Shown here in pieces: positions 1 through 5,983 of a DNA stretch of 6,380 bases. Position 1 is the first letter of the stretch, and each line of letters starts with the position of its first letter. Origin of the DNA: Clostridium sp. CAG:1013 (GTDB lineage Bacteria; Bacillota; Clostridia; Oscillospirales; Acutalibacteraceae); contig HF972586.1 of the NCBI GenBank assembly GCA_000432995.1, positions 1-6,380 on the forward strand, in the 5' to 3' direction. The translations under genes were made by a program, and so were the position numbers. The notes under the pieces are model-generated. The model was given only the letters and a program-made list of their open reading frames with translations. It was not told the DNA's origin and did not search any database.

Positions 1-542
1 CCTCCGAGGTGGCCGTTATCTCCCTGGGAGACATTGTCACTTCCGTGTCCGTGCGCATGGCCGGCGATAAGTTCGACGAAGCCATTGTCACCTACGTGAA
101 GAAGAAATACAACCTGCTCATCGGTGAGCGCACCGCTGAGGAGATCAAGATCAAGATCGGTTCCGCTTTCCCCACCGAGGAGACCATCAATGCCTTTGTG
201 GAGATCAAGGGCCGGAACCTGGTGGACGGTCTGCCCAAGAACGTGACCATCCATGCCGACGAGGTGCGGGAAGCCCTGGCCGACAGCGTGATGATCGTGG
301 TGGACGCCATCAAGGATACCCTGGAAAAGACCCCGCCGGAACTGGCAGCGGACATTATTGACCGGGGCATCATGCTTACCGGCGGCGGCGCTCTGCTGCG
401 GGGCCTGGACAAGCTGGTCAGCCAGGAGACGGGTATTCCCGTCCACGTGGCGGAACGGCCTCTGGACTGCGTGGTGGAAGGCACTGGCAAGAGCTTGGAA
501 GTGGAGCTGCCCAAGAACCGCTATCGGGGCCGGAGAAAGTGA
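1..542 (+). CDS. mreB: MreB, rod-shape actin homologue (5'-truncated by window edge)
   Basis: This is the C-terminal half (about 180 residues of the usual 330-345) of the bacterial actin MreB, an ATP-binding filament protein on the inner face of the membrane that guides side-wall peptidoglycan synthesis. The frame is open to the window edge, and the residues before the GTG at 9 (Ser-Glu) fit the family's 'TEVAVISLGGIV' stretch, so the GTG is an internal codon and not the start. Visible hallmarks are AVISLGDIVTS, the GERTAEEIK segment of subdomain IIB, and the nucleotide-binding LTGGGALLRGLDKL segment, followed by GTGKSLE near the C terminus. It ends with a basic tail, RYRGRRK, and a TGA at 540-542. 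Downstream are mreC and mreD, the usual partners. Nothing suggests a broken gene; the truncation is due only to the window. Confidence 0.97.
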   Translation, partial: SEVAVISLGDIVTSVSVRMAGDKFDEAIVTYVKKKYNLLIGERTAEEIKIKIGSAFPTEETINAFVEIKGRNLVDGLPKNVTIHADEVREALADSVMIVVDAIKDTLEKTPPELAADIIDRGIMLTGGGALLRGLDKLVSQETGIPVHVAERPLDCVVEGTGKSLEVELPKNRYRGRRK

Positions 543-743
543 GAAACCATTGCCGGGAATGGGAGTTTTCCGGCGGGAAGATCTGTGTTTTAGAGGACAG
601 AACGTCCGGCAGGAGGAAGCCGGCGGGTTTGGGAGAGTTTCTCCCGATATGAAGCAAGGACGGAAAGATGGGGACTGCCGAGGGGGACCTGGGCAGTCCG
701 CATTTGACTTTGACGGGAAATCCAAGAGAAGGAGAGCTTTGTC
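543..743 (+). other. Hairpin-rich mreB-mreC spacer
   Basis: This 201-base non-coding spacer holds four separate stem-loops on the + strand. The first (552-574, GCCGGGAA with TTTCCGGC including one G-U pair) begins 9 bases after the mreB stop. The second is 606-623 (CCGGC/GCCGG, with AGGAGG in its loop), the third 629-647 (core GGGAGA/TCTCCC, 3-base loop) and the fourth 666-705. None is followed by a T run, so none looks like an intrinsic terminator. I see no convincing promoter or small gene. As the spacer lies inside what should be one transcript, the hairpins may set the stability, processing or pausing of the mRNA between mreB and mreCD-mrdA. That role is inference. Confidence 0.6.
666..705 (+). 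other. Long symmetrical RNA hairpin with GNRA tetraloop, upstream of mreC
   Basis: Base by base, 672-679 (GGACTGCC) pairs perfectly with 692-699 (GGCAGTCC). Outside this stem, 671/700 is a G-G mismatch, followed by ATG 668-670 with CAT 701-703, a G-U pair (667/704) and an A-U pair (666/705). Inside it, 680/691 is a second G-G mismatch, followed by AGG 681-683 with CCT 688-690, closing on the tetraloop GGGA (684-687), which fits GNRA. The hairpin ends 38 bases before the mreC start and has no T tract. It could be a protein- or RNA-docking element, an mRNA stabiliser, or one copy of an interspersed palindromic repeat. Confidence 0.75.
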
Positions 744-1634
744 TTGAAGGATTTTTTCAAAACCAGCTCCTTTAAGGTACTGGCCATCGTGGTGGTGGTG
801 CTTTTGGGACTGATCATCTACACCGCCACAGCGGGAGGCTCGCTGCTGGCCAATATGCTGGGGTTCGTCACCTCGCCTATGCAGAGCGTGAGCACCACGG
901 CCACCGGGGCGGTCACAGAGTTTGTGGATCTGGATGCCCTTTCTCGGGACGAGCTGCGGACCATGGTGGAGAGCCTTTCCCAGGAGAACGCGGAACTGCG
1001 TGAGAAGCTGGTGGACTATGACAACACCCTCCAGGAGAACGAGCAGCTGAAGGTCCAGCTGGAGATCACCGAGGAAGAGCCTGAGAATACTCTGCGGGCC
1101 GCCACATCTATCGGCCGGGACCCCAACGACGTGTTCTACGGTTTTTCCATTGACCAGGGGACCCTGGCCGGTGTGGAAGTGGGTGACCCTGTCATCACTC
1201 AGCAGGGGCTGGTAGGCATTGTGAGCCAGGCTTACGCCACCACCAGCAAGGTGACCAATATCCTCTCCGAGGACGTGAACGTGTCCGCTGTGGTGCCTGC
1301 CCGAGGAGAGAGCGGCGTCATTTCCAGCGACATCACCTCCGCCAGCGCGGGACTGCTGCGGCTGAACTATCTCTCCAGTGAAACCCAGGTGCAGCCCGGG
1401 GATATCGTCACCACCTCCGGCGCCGGAAGTACCTATCCCAAGGATATCATCATCGGCGAAGTGCAGAGCGTGCAGAAATCGGAGAACGACATCTCCTATT
1501 ACGCGATTGTGAAGCCCTATGAGGACCTGACCGATGTGCGGGACGTCTTTGTTGTCATTGACTTCCCTGGCGCCGGGGACGGGGAAGAGATCTACACCCA
1601 GGAGGACCCGGACGGCAAGGAGGACGCGGAATGA
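744..1634 (+). CDS. mreC: MreC, rod shape-determining protein
   Basis: MreC is a bitopic protein that links cytoplasmic MreB and membrane MreD to PBP2 outside the membrane and helps activate it. The 296-residue product has a short cytoplasmic N terminus, one membrane segment (about residues 11-29), a coiled coil rich in Glu, Leu and Gln (about 65-107), and the double beta-barrel domain (about 118-275). Family motifs seen are GLVGIV (155-160) and TSGAGSTYPKDIIIGEV (224-240). The final 20 residues are acidic and probably disordered. The start is TTG at 744, supported by AGAAGGAGAG at 727-736 and by the basic residues leading directly into the membrane segment. It overlaps mreD by 4 bases (ATGA), indicating translational coupling. 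Length is normal for the family. Confidence 0.96.
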   Translation: MKDFFKTSSFKVLAIVVVVLLGLIIYTATAGGSLLANMLGFVTSPMQSVSTTATGAVTEFVDLDALSRDELRTMVESLSQENAELREKLVDYDNTLQENEQLKVQLEITEEEPENTLRAATSIGRDPNDVFYGFSIDQGTLAGVEVGDPVITQQGLVGIVSQAYATTSKVTNILSEDVNVSAVVPARGESGVISSDITSASAGLLRLNYLSSETQVQPGDIVTTSGAGSTYPKDIIIGEVQSVQKSENDISYYAIVKPYEDLTDVRDVFVVIDFPGAGDGEEIYTQEDPDGKEDAE

Positions 1635-2155
1635 TCGGGGATGTGAACAAGCTGGTCCGCTATCTGGCCTACACCCTGGAGATCCTGGTGCTGTTCATGG
1701 TTCAGGAGACTCCCGGCCTGCTGCCTTCCATTTTGGGAGCCCGGCCGGTTCTGCTGTTTCCGGTGGTGGTCACCATCGCCATGTTTGAGACAGAGATCCC
1801 GGCTCTGGGGTTCGGTGTGCTGGGAGGACTGCTGTGTGATTTCGGCTTTTCCGGAATGCTGGGCTTCCATGCTTTAGTGCTGGGACTGCTGTGCTTTTTC
1901 ATCAGCATTTCGGTGCGGGTGTATTTCCAGATCAATTTGGCCACGGCCATTCTCACCGGTGTGTGGAGCATTGGCCTGACCGTGTGCGCCCAGTGGTTTT
2001 TCCTGTACTTTTTCCAGTATTCCCACCCGGCTTACGCCTTTACCCATCACTACCTGCCCAAATACGGATACACTCTGCTGTTCGTGCCGCTGGTGTACCT
2101 GTTGAATCGGGGTCTTTCCCAGGCGCTGCGGCCCCAGGAGGAAAGCCGGCTGTAA
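1631..2155 (+). CDS. mreD: MreD, rod shape-determining membrane protein
   Basis: MreD is a small polytopic membrane protein of the elongasome that partners MreC. The 174-residue product is strongly hydrophobic, with about five to six membrane segments (roughly 8-25, 39-52, 57-75, 78-97, 102-128 and 143-160). The family-typical segment GLLCDFGFSGMLGFHAL (residues 66-82), with its conserved Gly and Asp, supports the call together with the position after mreC. The ATG overlaps the mreC stop, and AAGGAGG (1617-1623) inside the mreC end is ideally spaced at 7 bases. Sequence conservation in this family is low, so synteny carries much of the weight. It ends in a polar cytoplasmic tail, and mrdA follows after 55 bases. 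Confidence 0.93.
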   Translation: MIGDVNKLVRYLAYTLEILVLFMVQETPGLLPSILGARPVLLFPVVVTIAMFETEIPALGFGVLGGLLCDFGFSGMLGFHALVLGLLCFFISISVRVYFQINLATAILTGVWSIGLTVCAQWFFLYFFQYSHPAYAFTHHYLPKYGYTLLFVPLVYLLNRGLSQALRPQEESRL

Positions 2156-2192
2156 ATAGTCCGGCAGCAGCGACTACATCCGCCCACCGCCC

Positions 2193-2213
2193 GGAAAGGA
2201 GGCTTCCCCTTTG
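2193..2213 (+). promoter_or_regulatory. mrdA ribosome binding site inside a hairpin
   Basis: The strong Shine-Dalgarno AAAGGAGG (2195-2202) lies 8 bases before the TTG start at 2211, which fixes that start. The spacer is complementary to it: 2195-2199 (AAAGG) pairs with 2208-2212 (CCTTT) and 2201-2202 (GG) with 2206-2207 (CC), leaving A2200 bulged and a CTT triloop (2203-2205). The fold hides the Shine-Dalgarno and the first two bases of the start codon. The pairing is read directly from the sequence; any effect on translation is inference. Confidence 0.6.
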
Positions 2214-4613
2214 AAAAAACCGAAAACTACCAAATTGGGACGTTCCGCCGCCTGCATCCTGCTGGTGCTGGCGGTGTTCGTAGTATATGAGCTTCGTTTG
2301 GTCCAGTGGCAGATCGTTCAAGGTGAGGAGTTCGAGCAGATCTCCTTGTCTGACCGGACGGACACCATCGAGATCGACGCCGCCCGGGGACAGATCTTGT
2401 CCAGCGACGGGGAAGTGCTGGCGGGCAACCGCAGCAGTTACGACATCATCTACGATGCTTTAGAGATGGATTACACCCAGCGCAACGCCACCATCCTCCA
2501 GGTGTTGGATCTGCTCATCGAGCGGGGCGAGGAGTGGCGCGACCGGCTGCCCATCGTCCTGGCGGAGGACGGCACCTACCAATTCAAAGAGGACAGCGAA
2601 AGCGAGATCGCCACGCTGAAGGGCCAGGACATGTTGAACCTGGCTGATTACGCCACCGCCGAGGACTGCATGGCGGAGCTGACGAAAATGTACGACTGCG
2701 AGGGTTACTCCAAGGAGGACGCCCGAAACGTGGTGAGCGTGCGCTACTCCATGACCCGGGACGGTTTCTCCCGGACCAATCCCTATGTGATCGCCTCGGA
2801 CGTGTCCGCGGAGACTGTGGGTGTCATCAGCGAGCATTCCGAGGAGTGGCCCGGCATCAAGGCTCAGGTATCCGTGGCTCGGTACTATGGGGATGACGGC
2901 ACTCTGGCGCCTCACGTGGTGGGCTATACCGGATCTATCTTAGACTATCAGTATGAGCAGGCGGTAGAGGACGGAACTGTCTACGACTCCGAGAACAATA
3001 TCTCCGGCTACAAGTGGACAGATACTCGGGGCCAGTCCGGAATTGAGTCCGCCTTCGAGGAAGAACTGAGAGGCAAGCGGGGCGAAAAGACCATCTACAC
3101 CGACGAGACCGGTGAGGTAGTCAGCACCGCGGTGACCACCAATCCCCAGGAGGGCAACACGGTTCACCTGACCTTGGATTCTGAACTGCAAAGAGTGGCG
3201 AATCTGTCCCTGGCCAAGAATATCCAGGCCAACACCGGGGCGAAAGACTGTACCGCTGGCGCAGCGGTGGTGTTGGACGTGGACGATTTCGGCGTGCTGG
3301 CCTGTTCCTCCTATCCCACCTTCGACATGAACCAGTACCGCACCGACGACAAATATGTGAACCTGCTGGCGGAAGATGAGGATCAGCCCTTGTTCAACCG
3401 GGCCTTGAACGGTGTGTTCACTCCTGGTTCCGTGTTCAAGCCTGTGGTGGCTCTGGCCGCTTTGCAGGAAGGGGTCATCAGCGCCGCCACCACCTTCTAC
3501 TGCGACAAGATGTTTGACTATTACGACTTGCATCTGGCCTGTACCGGGTATCATGAAAACGTCAATGTGTACGGTGCTCTGTCGGGTTCCTGCAACGAGT
3601 TTTTCGCCAATGTGGGCCTGGATCTGACCATCGCCAAAATGGACGCCTACGCGGAGTATTTTGGATTGGGTACCACCACTGGCGTGGAGATCGGCGAGTC
3701 CACCGGTATCATGTCCAACCCTCAGGAATACCTGGAAAACCACGGCGTGGAGTGGACCGACGGTGTTTCCGCCCAAGCGGCTATTGGCCAGGCGGACAAC
3801 ATGTTCACCCCCATTCAGCTGGCTACCATGTGCGCTACGATCGCCAATGGCGGTGTCCGGCTGCAAACCCACTTCCTGGATAAGGTTACCGACTACACCG
3901 GGGAAGAGGTTATCGAAGAGTACGAGCCTGTGGAGCTGTACGACGCAGGCATTTCCAGCGATGTGCTGGGTGTGGTCCAGGCTGGCATGCAGATGGTTGC
4001 CACCCAGGGTACCGCTTCTGGCGTGTTGGCGGATTATCCCGTGTCCATTGCTTGTAAGACCGGTACTGCTGAGACCTCCAATGATAAGAACGGCACTGAG
4101 GCAAACTTGAGCTTTGTCTGTTACGCTCCTGCCGACGATCCGGAAATCGCCATCGCGGTCATGATCGAGTACGGCAACAAGGGTTCTTACGCGGTCAATG
4201 TGGCCAAGGACATTTTGGATCAGTATTTCGGTTTCTACACTTGGGATGAGGACGGCAACAAATATGACCAGTCCGGCAACATGGTGGATGACGACGGCAC
4301 CATCATCAAGACGGCGGAAGAGCTGGAAGAACTGGGTCTGACCCCTGGCGGACAGGATGCTGACAAAGATCAGGATGACGACACTTCTTCCACAGCTGGA
4401 GAAGCTACTGCCACTCCTTCTCCCACTCCCACTCCTACCCCTGACCGGGGCAGCGATATTCCCGATGCTCCCTACACCGGGGAGGAAACATCCTCCAGTT
4501 CCAGCTCCAGTACGGACGAGGACGAGGGGGAGACCGGCGGCGATGAAGGAGCCGAAGCGGGAGCCTCGCCGGATCCTGGCGGCCTGACCGGGCCCTATTA
4601 CCGGGGCGGCTAG
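2211..4613 (+). CDS. mrdA: Penicillin-binding protein 2 (elongation-specific class B transpeptidase)
   Basis: PBP2 cross-links peptidoglycan during side-wall growth, outside the membrane, together with the glycosyltransferase RodA. The product has a basic N terminus, one membrane anchor (about 12-30), and a pedestal domain opening with ARGQILSSDGEVLAGN (58-73). An inserted segment (about 75-220) resembles other clostridial PBP2 proteins. The transpeptidase domain (about 335-675) has all catalytic motifs: SVFK with nucleophile Ser407 and Lys410, SCN at 460-462, and KTGT at 616-619. At 800 residues it is longer than the roughly 630 of E. coli PBP2, mostly because of a tail of about 120 residues (about 681-800). 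That tail is acidic and contains five (T/S)P repeats (735-744) and seven consecutive serines (761-767). The start is TTG with a strong ribosome binding site. It belongs to the mre operon; no rodA is present in the window. All motifs point to an active enzyme. Confidence 0.96.
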   Translation: MKKPKTTKLGRSAACILLVLAVFVVYELRLVQWQIVQGEEFEQISLSDRTDTIEIDAARGQILSSDGEVLAGNRSSYDIIYDALEMDYTQRNATILQVLDLLIERGEEWRDRLPIVLAEDGTYQFKEDSESEIATLKGQDMLNLADYATAEDCMAELTKMYDCEGYSKEDARNVVSVRYSMTRDGFSRTNPYVIASDVSAETVGVISEHSEEWPGIKAQVSVARYYGDDGTLAPHVVGYTGSILDYQYEQAVEDGTVYDSENNISGYKWTDTRGQSGIESAFEEELRGKRGEKTIYTDETGEVVSTAVTTNPQEGNTVHLTLDSELQRVANLSLAKNIQANTGAKDCTAGAAVVLDVDDFGVLACSSYPTFDMNQYRTDDKYVNLLAEDEDQPLFNRALNGVFTPGSVFKPVVALAALQEGVISAATTFYCDKMFDYYDLHLACTGYHENVNVYGALSGSCNEFFANVGLDLTIAKMDAYAEYFGLGTTTGVEIGESTGIMSNPQEYLENHGVEWTDGVSAQAAIGQADNMFTPIQLATMCATIANGGVRLQTHFLDKVTDYTGEEVIEEYEPVELYDAGISSDVLGVVQAGMQMVATQGTASGVLADYPVSIACKTGTAETSNDKNGTEANLSFVCYAPADDPEIAIAVMIEYGNKGSYAVNVAKDILDQYFGFYTWDEDGNKYDQSGNMVDDDGTIIKTAEELEELGLTPGGQDADKDQDDDTSSTAGEATATPSPTPTPTPDRGSDIPDAPYTGEETSSSSSSSTDEDEGETGGDEGAEAGASPDPGGLTGPYYRGG
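4413..4511 (+). repeat. Low-complexity coding repeats in the PBP2 tail (Thr/Ser-Pro and poly-Ser)
   Basis: 4413-4442 encodes five consecutive Thr/Ser-Pro dipeptides through near-repeats of ACTCCY. 4491-4511 encodes seven serines using mixed TCC, AGT and AGC codons. The mixed codons argue that the serine run is kept at protein level and is not simply replication slippage. Such Pro- and Ser-rich tails usually behave as flexible linkers outside the membrane. Confidence 0.75.
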
Positions 4614-4717
4614 GATGGGGAATAATTACAAATAGGAGAATTTGAAAATTATTTCACAAATCATAAAGGCTAAAAGTATGGATTTATAACAAAATATATT
4701 TCCAAGTAACTTTGTTT
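4614..4717. other. AT-rich intergenic stretch between mrdA and minD
   Basis: The composition drops abruptly from GC-rich coding DNA to strongly AT-rich. I see no strong intrinsic terminator. The only sizeable inverted repeat (AATAATT 4621-4627 with AATTATT 4647-4653) is pure A/T and lacks a T run, so mrdA transcription may read through into minD. The A/T tracts at about 4687-4717 sit just upstream of the minD promoter and could act as an UP element. No trace of a minC gene is visible. Confidence 0.5.
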
Positions 4718-4746
4718 TTGACAATATGCCTTAAGTATGCTAAGAT
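4718..4746 (+). promoter_or_regulatory. Sigma-A type promoter with extended -10, upstream of minD
   Basis: A perfect -35 box TTGACA (4718-4723) is separated by exactly 17 bases from TAAGAT (4741-4746), which is preceded by TGC (4738-4740), the extended -10 element. The AT-rich DNA upstream strengthens the call. Transcription would begin near 4751-4754, leaving only about 14-17 bases before the minD ATG. The minD and mgsA genes could therefore be transcribed independently of the mre operon. Confidence 0.85.
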
Positions 4747-4767
4747 GGTAACTGAGGTAGAATTTCT

Positions 4768-5505
4768 ATGGGTATAGCAACAGTGATCACGTCCGGTAAA
4801 GGCGGCGTGGGAAAATCCACCGTGACGGTTGGGCTGGGAAGAGCTCTGGCCGCTCGGGGCCGCCGGGTTCTGCTGGTGGACTGCGACGCGGGCTTGCGCA
4901 GCTTGGACCGTATGACCGGCGTGGAAGAAAATCTGGTGTTCGATATGGCCGACGTGGTCTTTGCCAGGTGCGCCCCGGCAGAGGCCATTTATCCCTGCGG
5001 CGAAACGGAAGGGCTGTACCTGCTGCCCGCTCCCTCCCTTCAGGAGGATATGATCCGTCCCGGGGTGATGAAAAAATTAGTGCCCCTTTTAAAACGGTAT
5101 TATGACCACGTGCTGCTGGATTCCCCCGCGGGGGTGGGCAGCGGTTTTCGCTCGGCTGCCAGCGGAGCGGATCAGGCTCTGGTGGTGTGCGGCTCCGATC
5201 CGGTGAGTGTGCGCAGCGCCGGAACGGTCCGGGAACTGCTGGACAAGCTGGAGATAAAAGAGCGGCGTTTGGTCATCAACCGGTTCAACAGGGACTTGTT
5301 CCGGCAGACTCAGGCCTTCAGCGATCTGGACGGTGTCATAGACAGCACCGGGATCCGGCTGATGGGCGTGGTGCCGGAGGATTATGGTCTGGCGGCTGCG
5401 TTTTTGAGCGGCGAGAGCGCCCGGGATGATTCCCCTGGGATGAAAGCCCTGTGCCGTATGGCTGGCCGTCTGGAAGGGGAAACCATTCCCATAGCGGGTT
5501 TGTAA
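4768..5505 (+). CDS. minD: MinD-like ParA/MinD-family ATPase, lacking the membrane-targeting tail
   Basis: MinD is a deviant-Walker ATPase that dimerises on ATP, binds membrane and recruits MinC to block FtsZ away from mid-cell. The 245-residue product has the deviant Walker A motif KGGVGKST (11-18, with signature Lys11 and Lys16), the switch region VDCDAGLRSLD (37-47, Asp38 and Asp40) and the Walker B/switch II motif LLDSPAG (116-122, Asp118). GLRSLDRMTGVEENLVFDMADVV resembles MinD more than other ParA-like ATPases. It ends at GETIPIAGL, equivalent to the 'GEEVPL' region of MinD, so the roughly 20-residue linker plus amphipathic membrane-targeting helix (KGFLARLFG-like) is missing. The other reading frames after the stop do not supply it. 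The ATG is fixed by the family N terminus; GAGG (4754-4757) is a modest ribosome binding site. No minC or minE is adjacent. It may have a different partner or job than classical MinD. Confidence 0.87.
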   Translation: MGIATVITSGKGGVGKSTVTVGLGRALAARGRRVLLVDCDAGLRSLDRMTGVEENLVFDMADVVFARCAPAEAIYPCGETEGLYLLPAPSLQEDMIRPGVMKKLVPLLKRYYDHVLLDSPAGVGSGFRSAASGADQALVVCGSDPVSVRSAGTVRELLDKLEIKERRLVINRFNRDLFRQTQAFSDLDGVIDSTGIRLMGVVPEDYGLAAAFLSGESARDDSPGMKALCRMAGRLEGETIPIAGL

Positions 5506-5580
5506 GACATAGATAGACGGAGATCGAGTTTGTAGCAGAATGATTTTAAAAAAGTAAGCCAAGGAGAGGAGATCATCGAA
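5506..5580 (+). promoter_or_regulatory. minD-mgsA spacer with strong mgsA ribosome binding site
   Basis: This 75-base spacer holds no promoter that I can support and no terminator, so minD and mgsA are probably co-transcribed. The purine-rich AAGGAGAGGAG (5561-5571) contains two overlapping Shine-Dalgarno matches and ends 9 bases before the mgsA ATG, which fixes that start. Confidence 0.6.
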
Positions 5581-5982
5581 ATGAACATTGCAATCACTGC
5601 GCACGACGCGAAAAAGGAGCTGATGGTCCAGTTTTGTATTGCCTATTGCGGCATCCTGAGCCGTTATTCCCTGTGTGGAACAGGCACTACGAGCAAGATG
5701 GTCTCCGAAGCCACAGGATTGGAGATCCAGAAGTTTTTGAGCGGCCCTCAGGGCGGCGACCAGCAGATCGCGGCGCGAATCGCCTGCAACGAGATTGACC
5801 TGCTGCTGTTTTTCCGGGATCCGCTGAATCCCAAATCTCACGAGACTGCCAACGACATGAATCTGCTGCGCCTGTGCGACATGCATAACATCCCGGTGGC
5901 CACCAATATCGCCACCGCCGAAGTGCTGATCCACGGCCTGGAGCGGGGCGACTTGGATTGGCGTAATATCCTGCGGGATTGA
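5581..5982 (+). CDS. mgsA: Methylglyoxal synthase
   Basis: MgsA converts dihydroxyacetone phosphate to methylglyoxal and inorganic phosphate in the cytoplasm, a phosphate-sparing bypass of lower glycolysis. The 133-residue product is normal for Gram-positive forms (B. subtilis about 137). Active-site landmarks are AHD (His8, Asp9), the phosphate-binding GTGTT (33-37) and SGPQGGDQQ (54-62, with Asp60 equivalent to E. coli catalytic Asp71). Also present are FFRDPLN (Asp80, E. coli Asp91), His87 (E. coli His98) and IPVATNIATAE (104-114). Between His87 and LLRL there appears to be one residue more than in the E. coli and B. subtilis enzymes, making the equivalent of Asp101 uncertain (Asp92 is the candidate). 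Its place after the mre/min genes is common in Clostridia, although there is no obvious metabolic link. Confidence 0.95.
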   Translation: MNIAITAHDAKKELMVQFCIAYCGILSRYSLCGTGTTSKMVSEATGLEIQKFLSGPQGGDQQIAARIACNEIDLLLFFRDPLNPKSHETANDMNLLRLCDMHNIPVATNIATAEVLIHGLERGDLDWRNILRD

Positions 5983-5983
5983 G

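Noticed and set aside
9..542. GTG at position 9 as a genuine start of a short protein.
   Set aside because: The frame is open upstream, the preceding residues fit MreB, and no ribosome binding site can be judged; the gene simply enters from outside the window.
2940..3872. A 310-codon open frame on the minus strand opposite mrdA.
   Set aside because: It is antisense to the transpeptidase domain, whose catalytic motifs are intact on the + strand. Its translation is His/Gly/Gln/Val-rich with no recognisable domain, as expected from GC-rich third positions.
4621..4653. Inverted repeat AATAATT/AATTATT as a terminator for mrdA.
   Set aside because: Seven pure A-T pairs with a 19-base loop and no T run would not terminate transcription.
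4642..4689. A 15-residue frame starting at TTG 4642 after AGGAG (4634-4638), as a leader peptide or minC remnant.
   Set aside because: The spacing of 3 bases is too short for initiation and the peptide has no recognisable feature.
5503..5580. A frameshifted membrane-targeting helix just downstream of the minD stop.
   Set aside because: The two other frames reach stops within a few codons and encode nothing like the basic/aromatic amphipathic helix.
5089..5934. A 281-codon open frame on the minus strand spanning minD and mgsA.
   Set aside because: It crosses two clear + strand genes and the spacer between them. Its composition is typical of an antisense shadow and I recognise no family.
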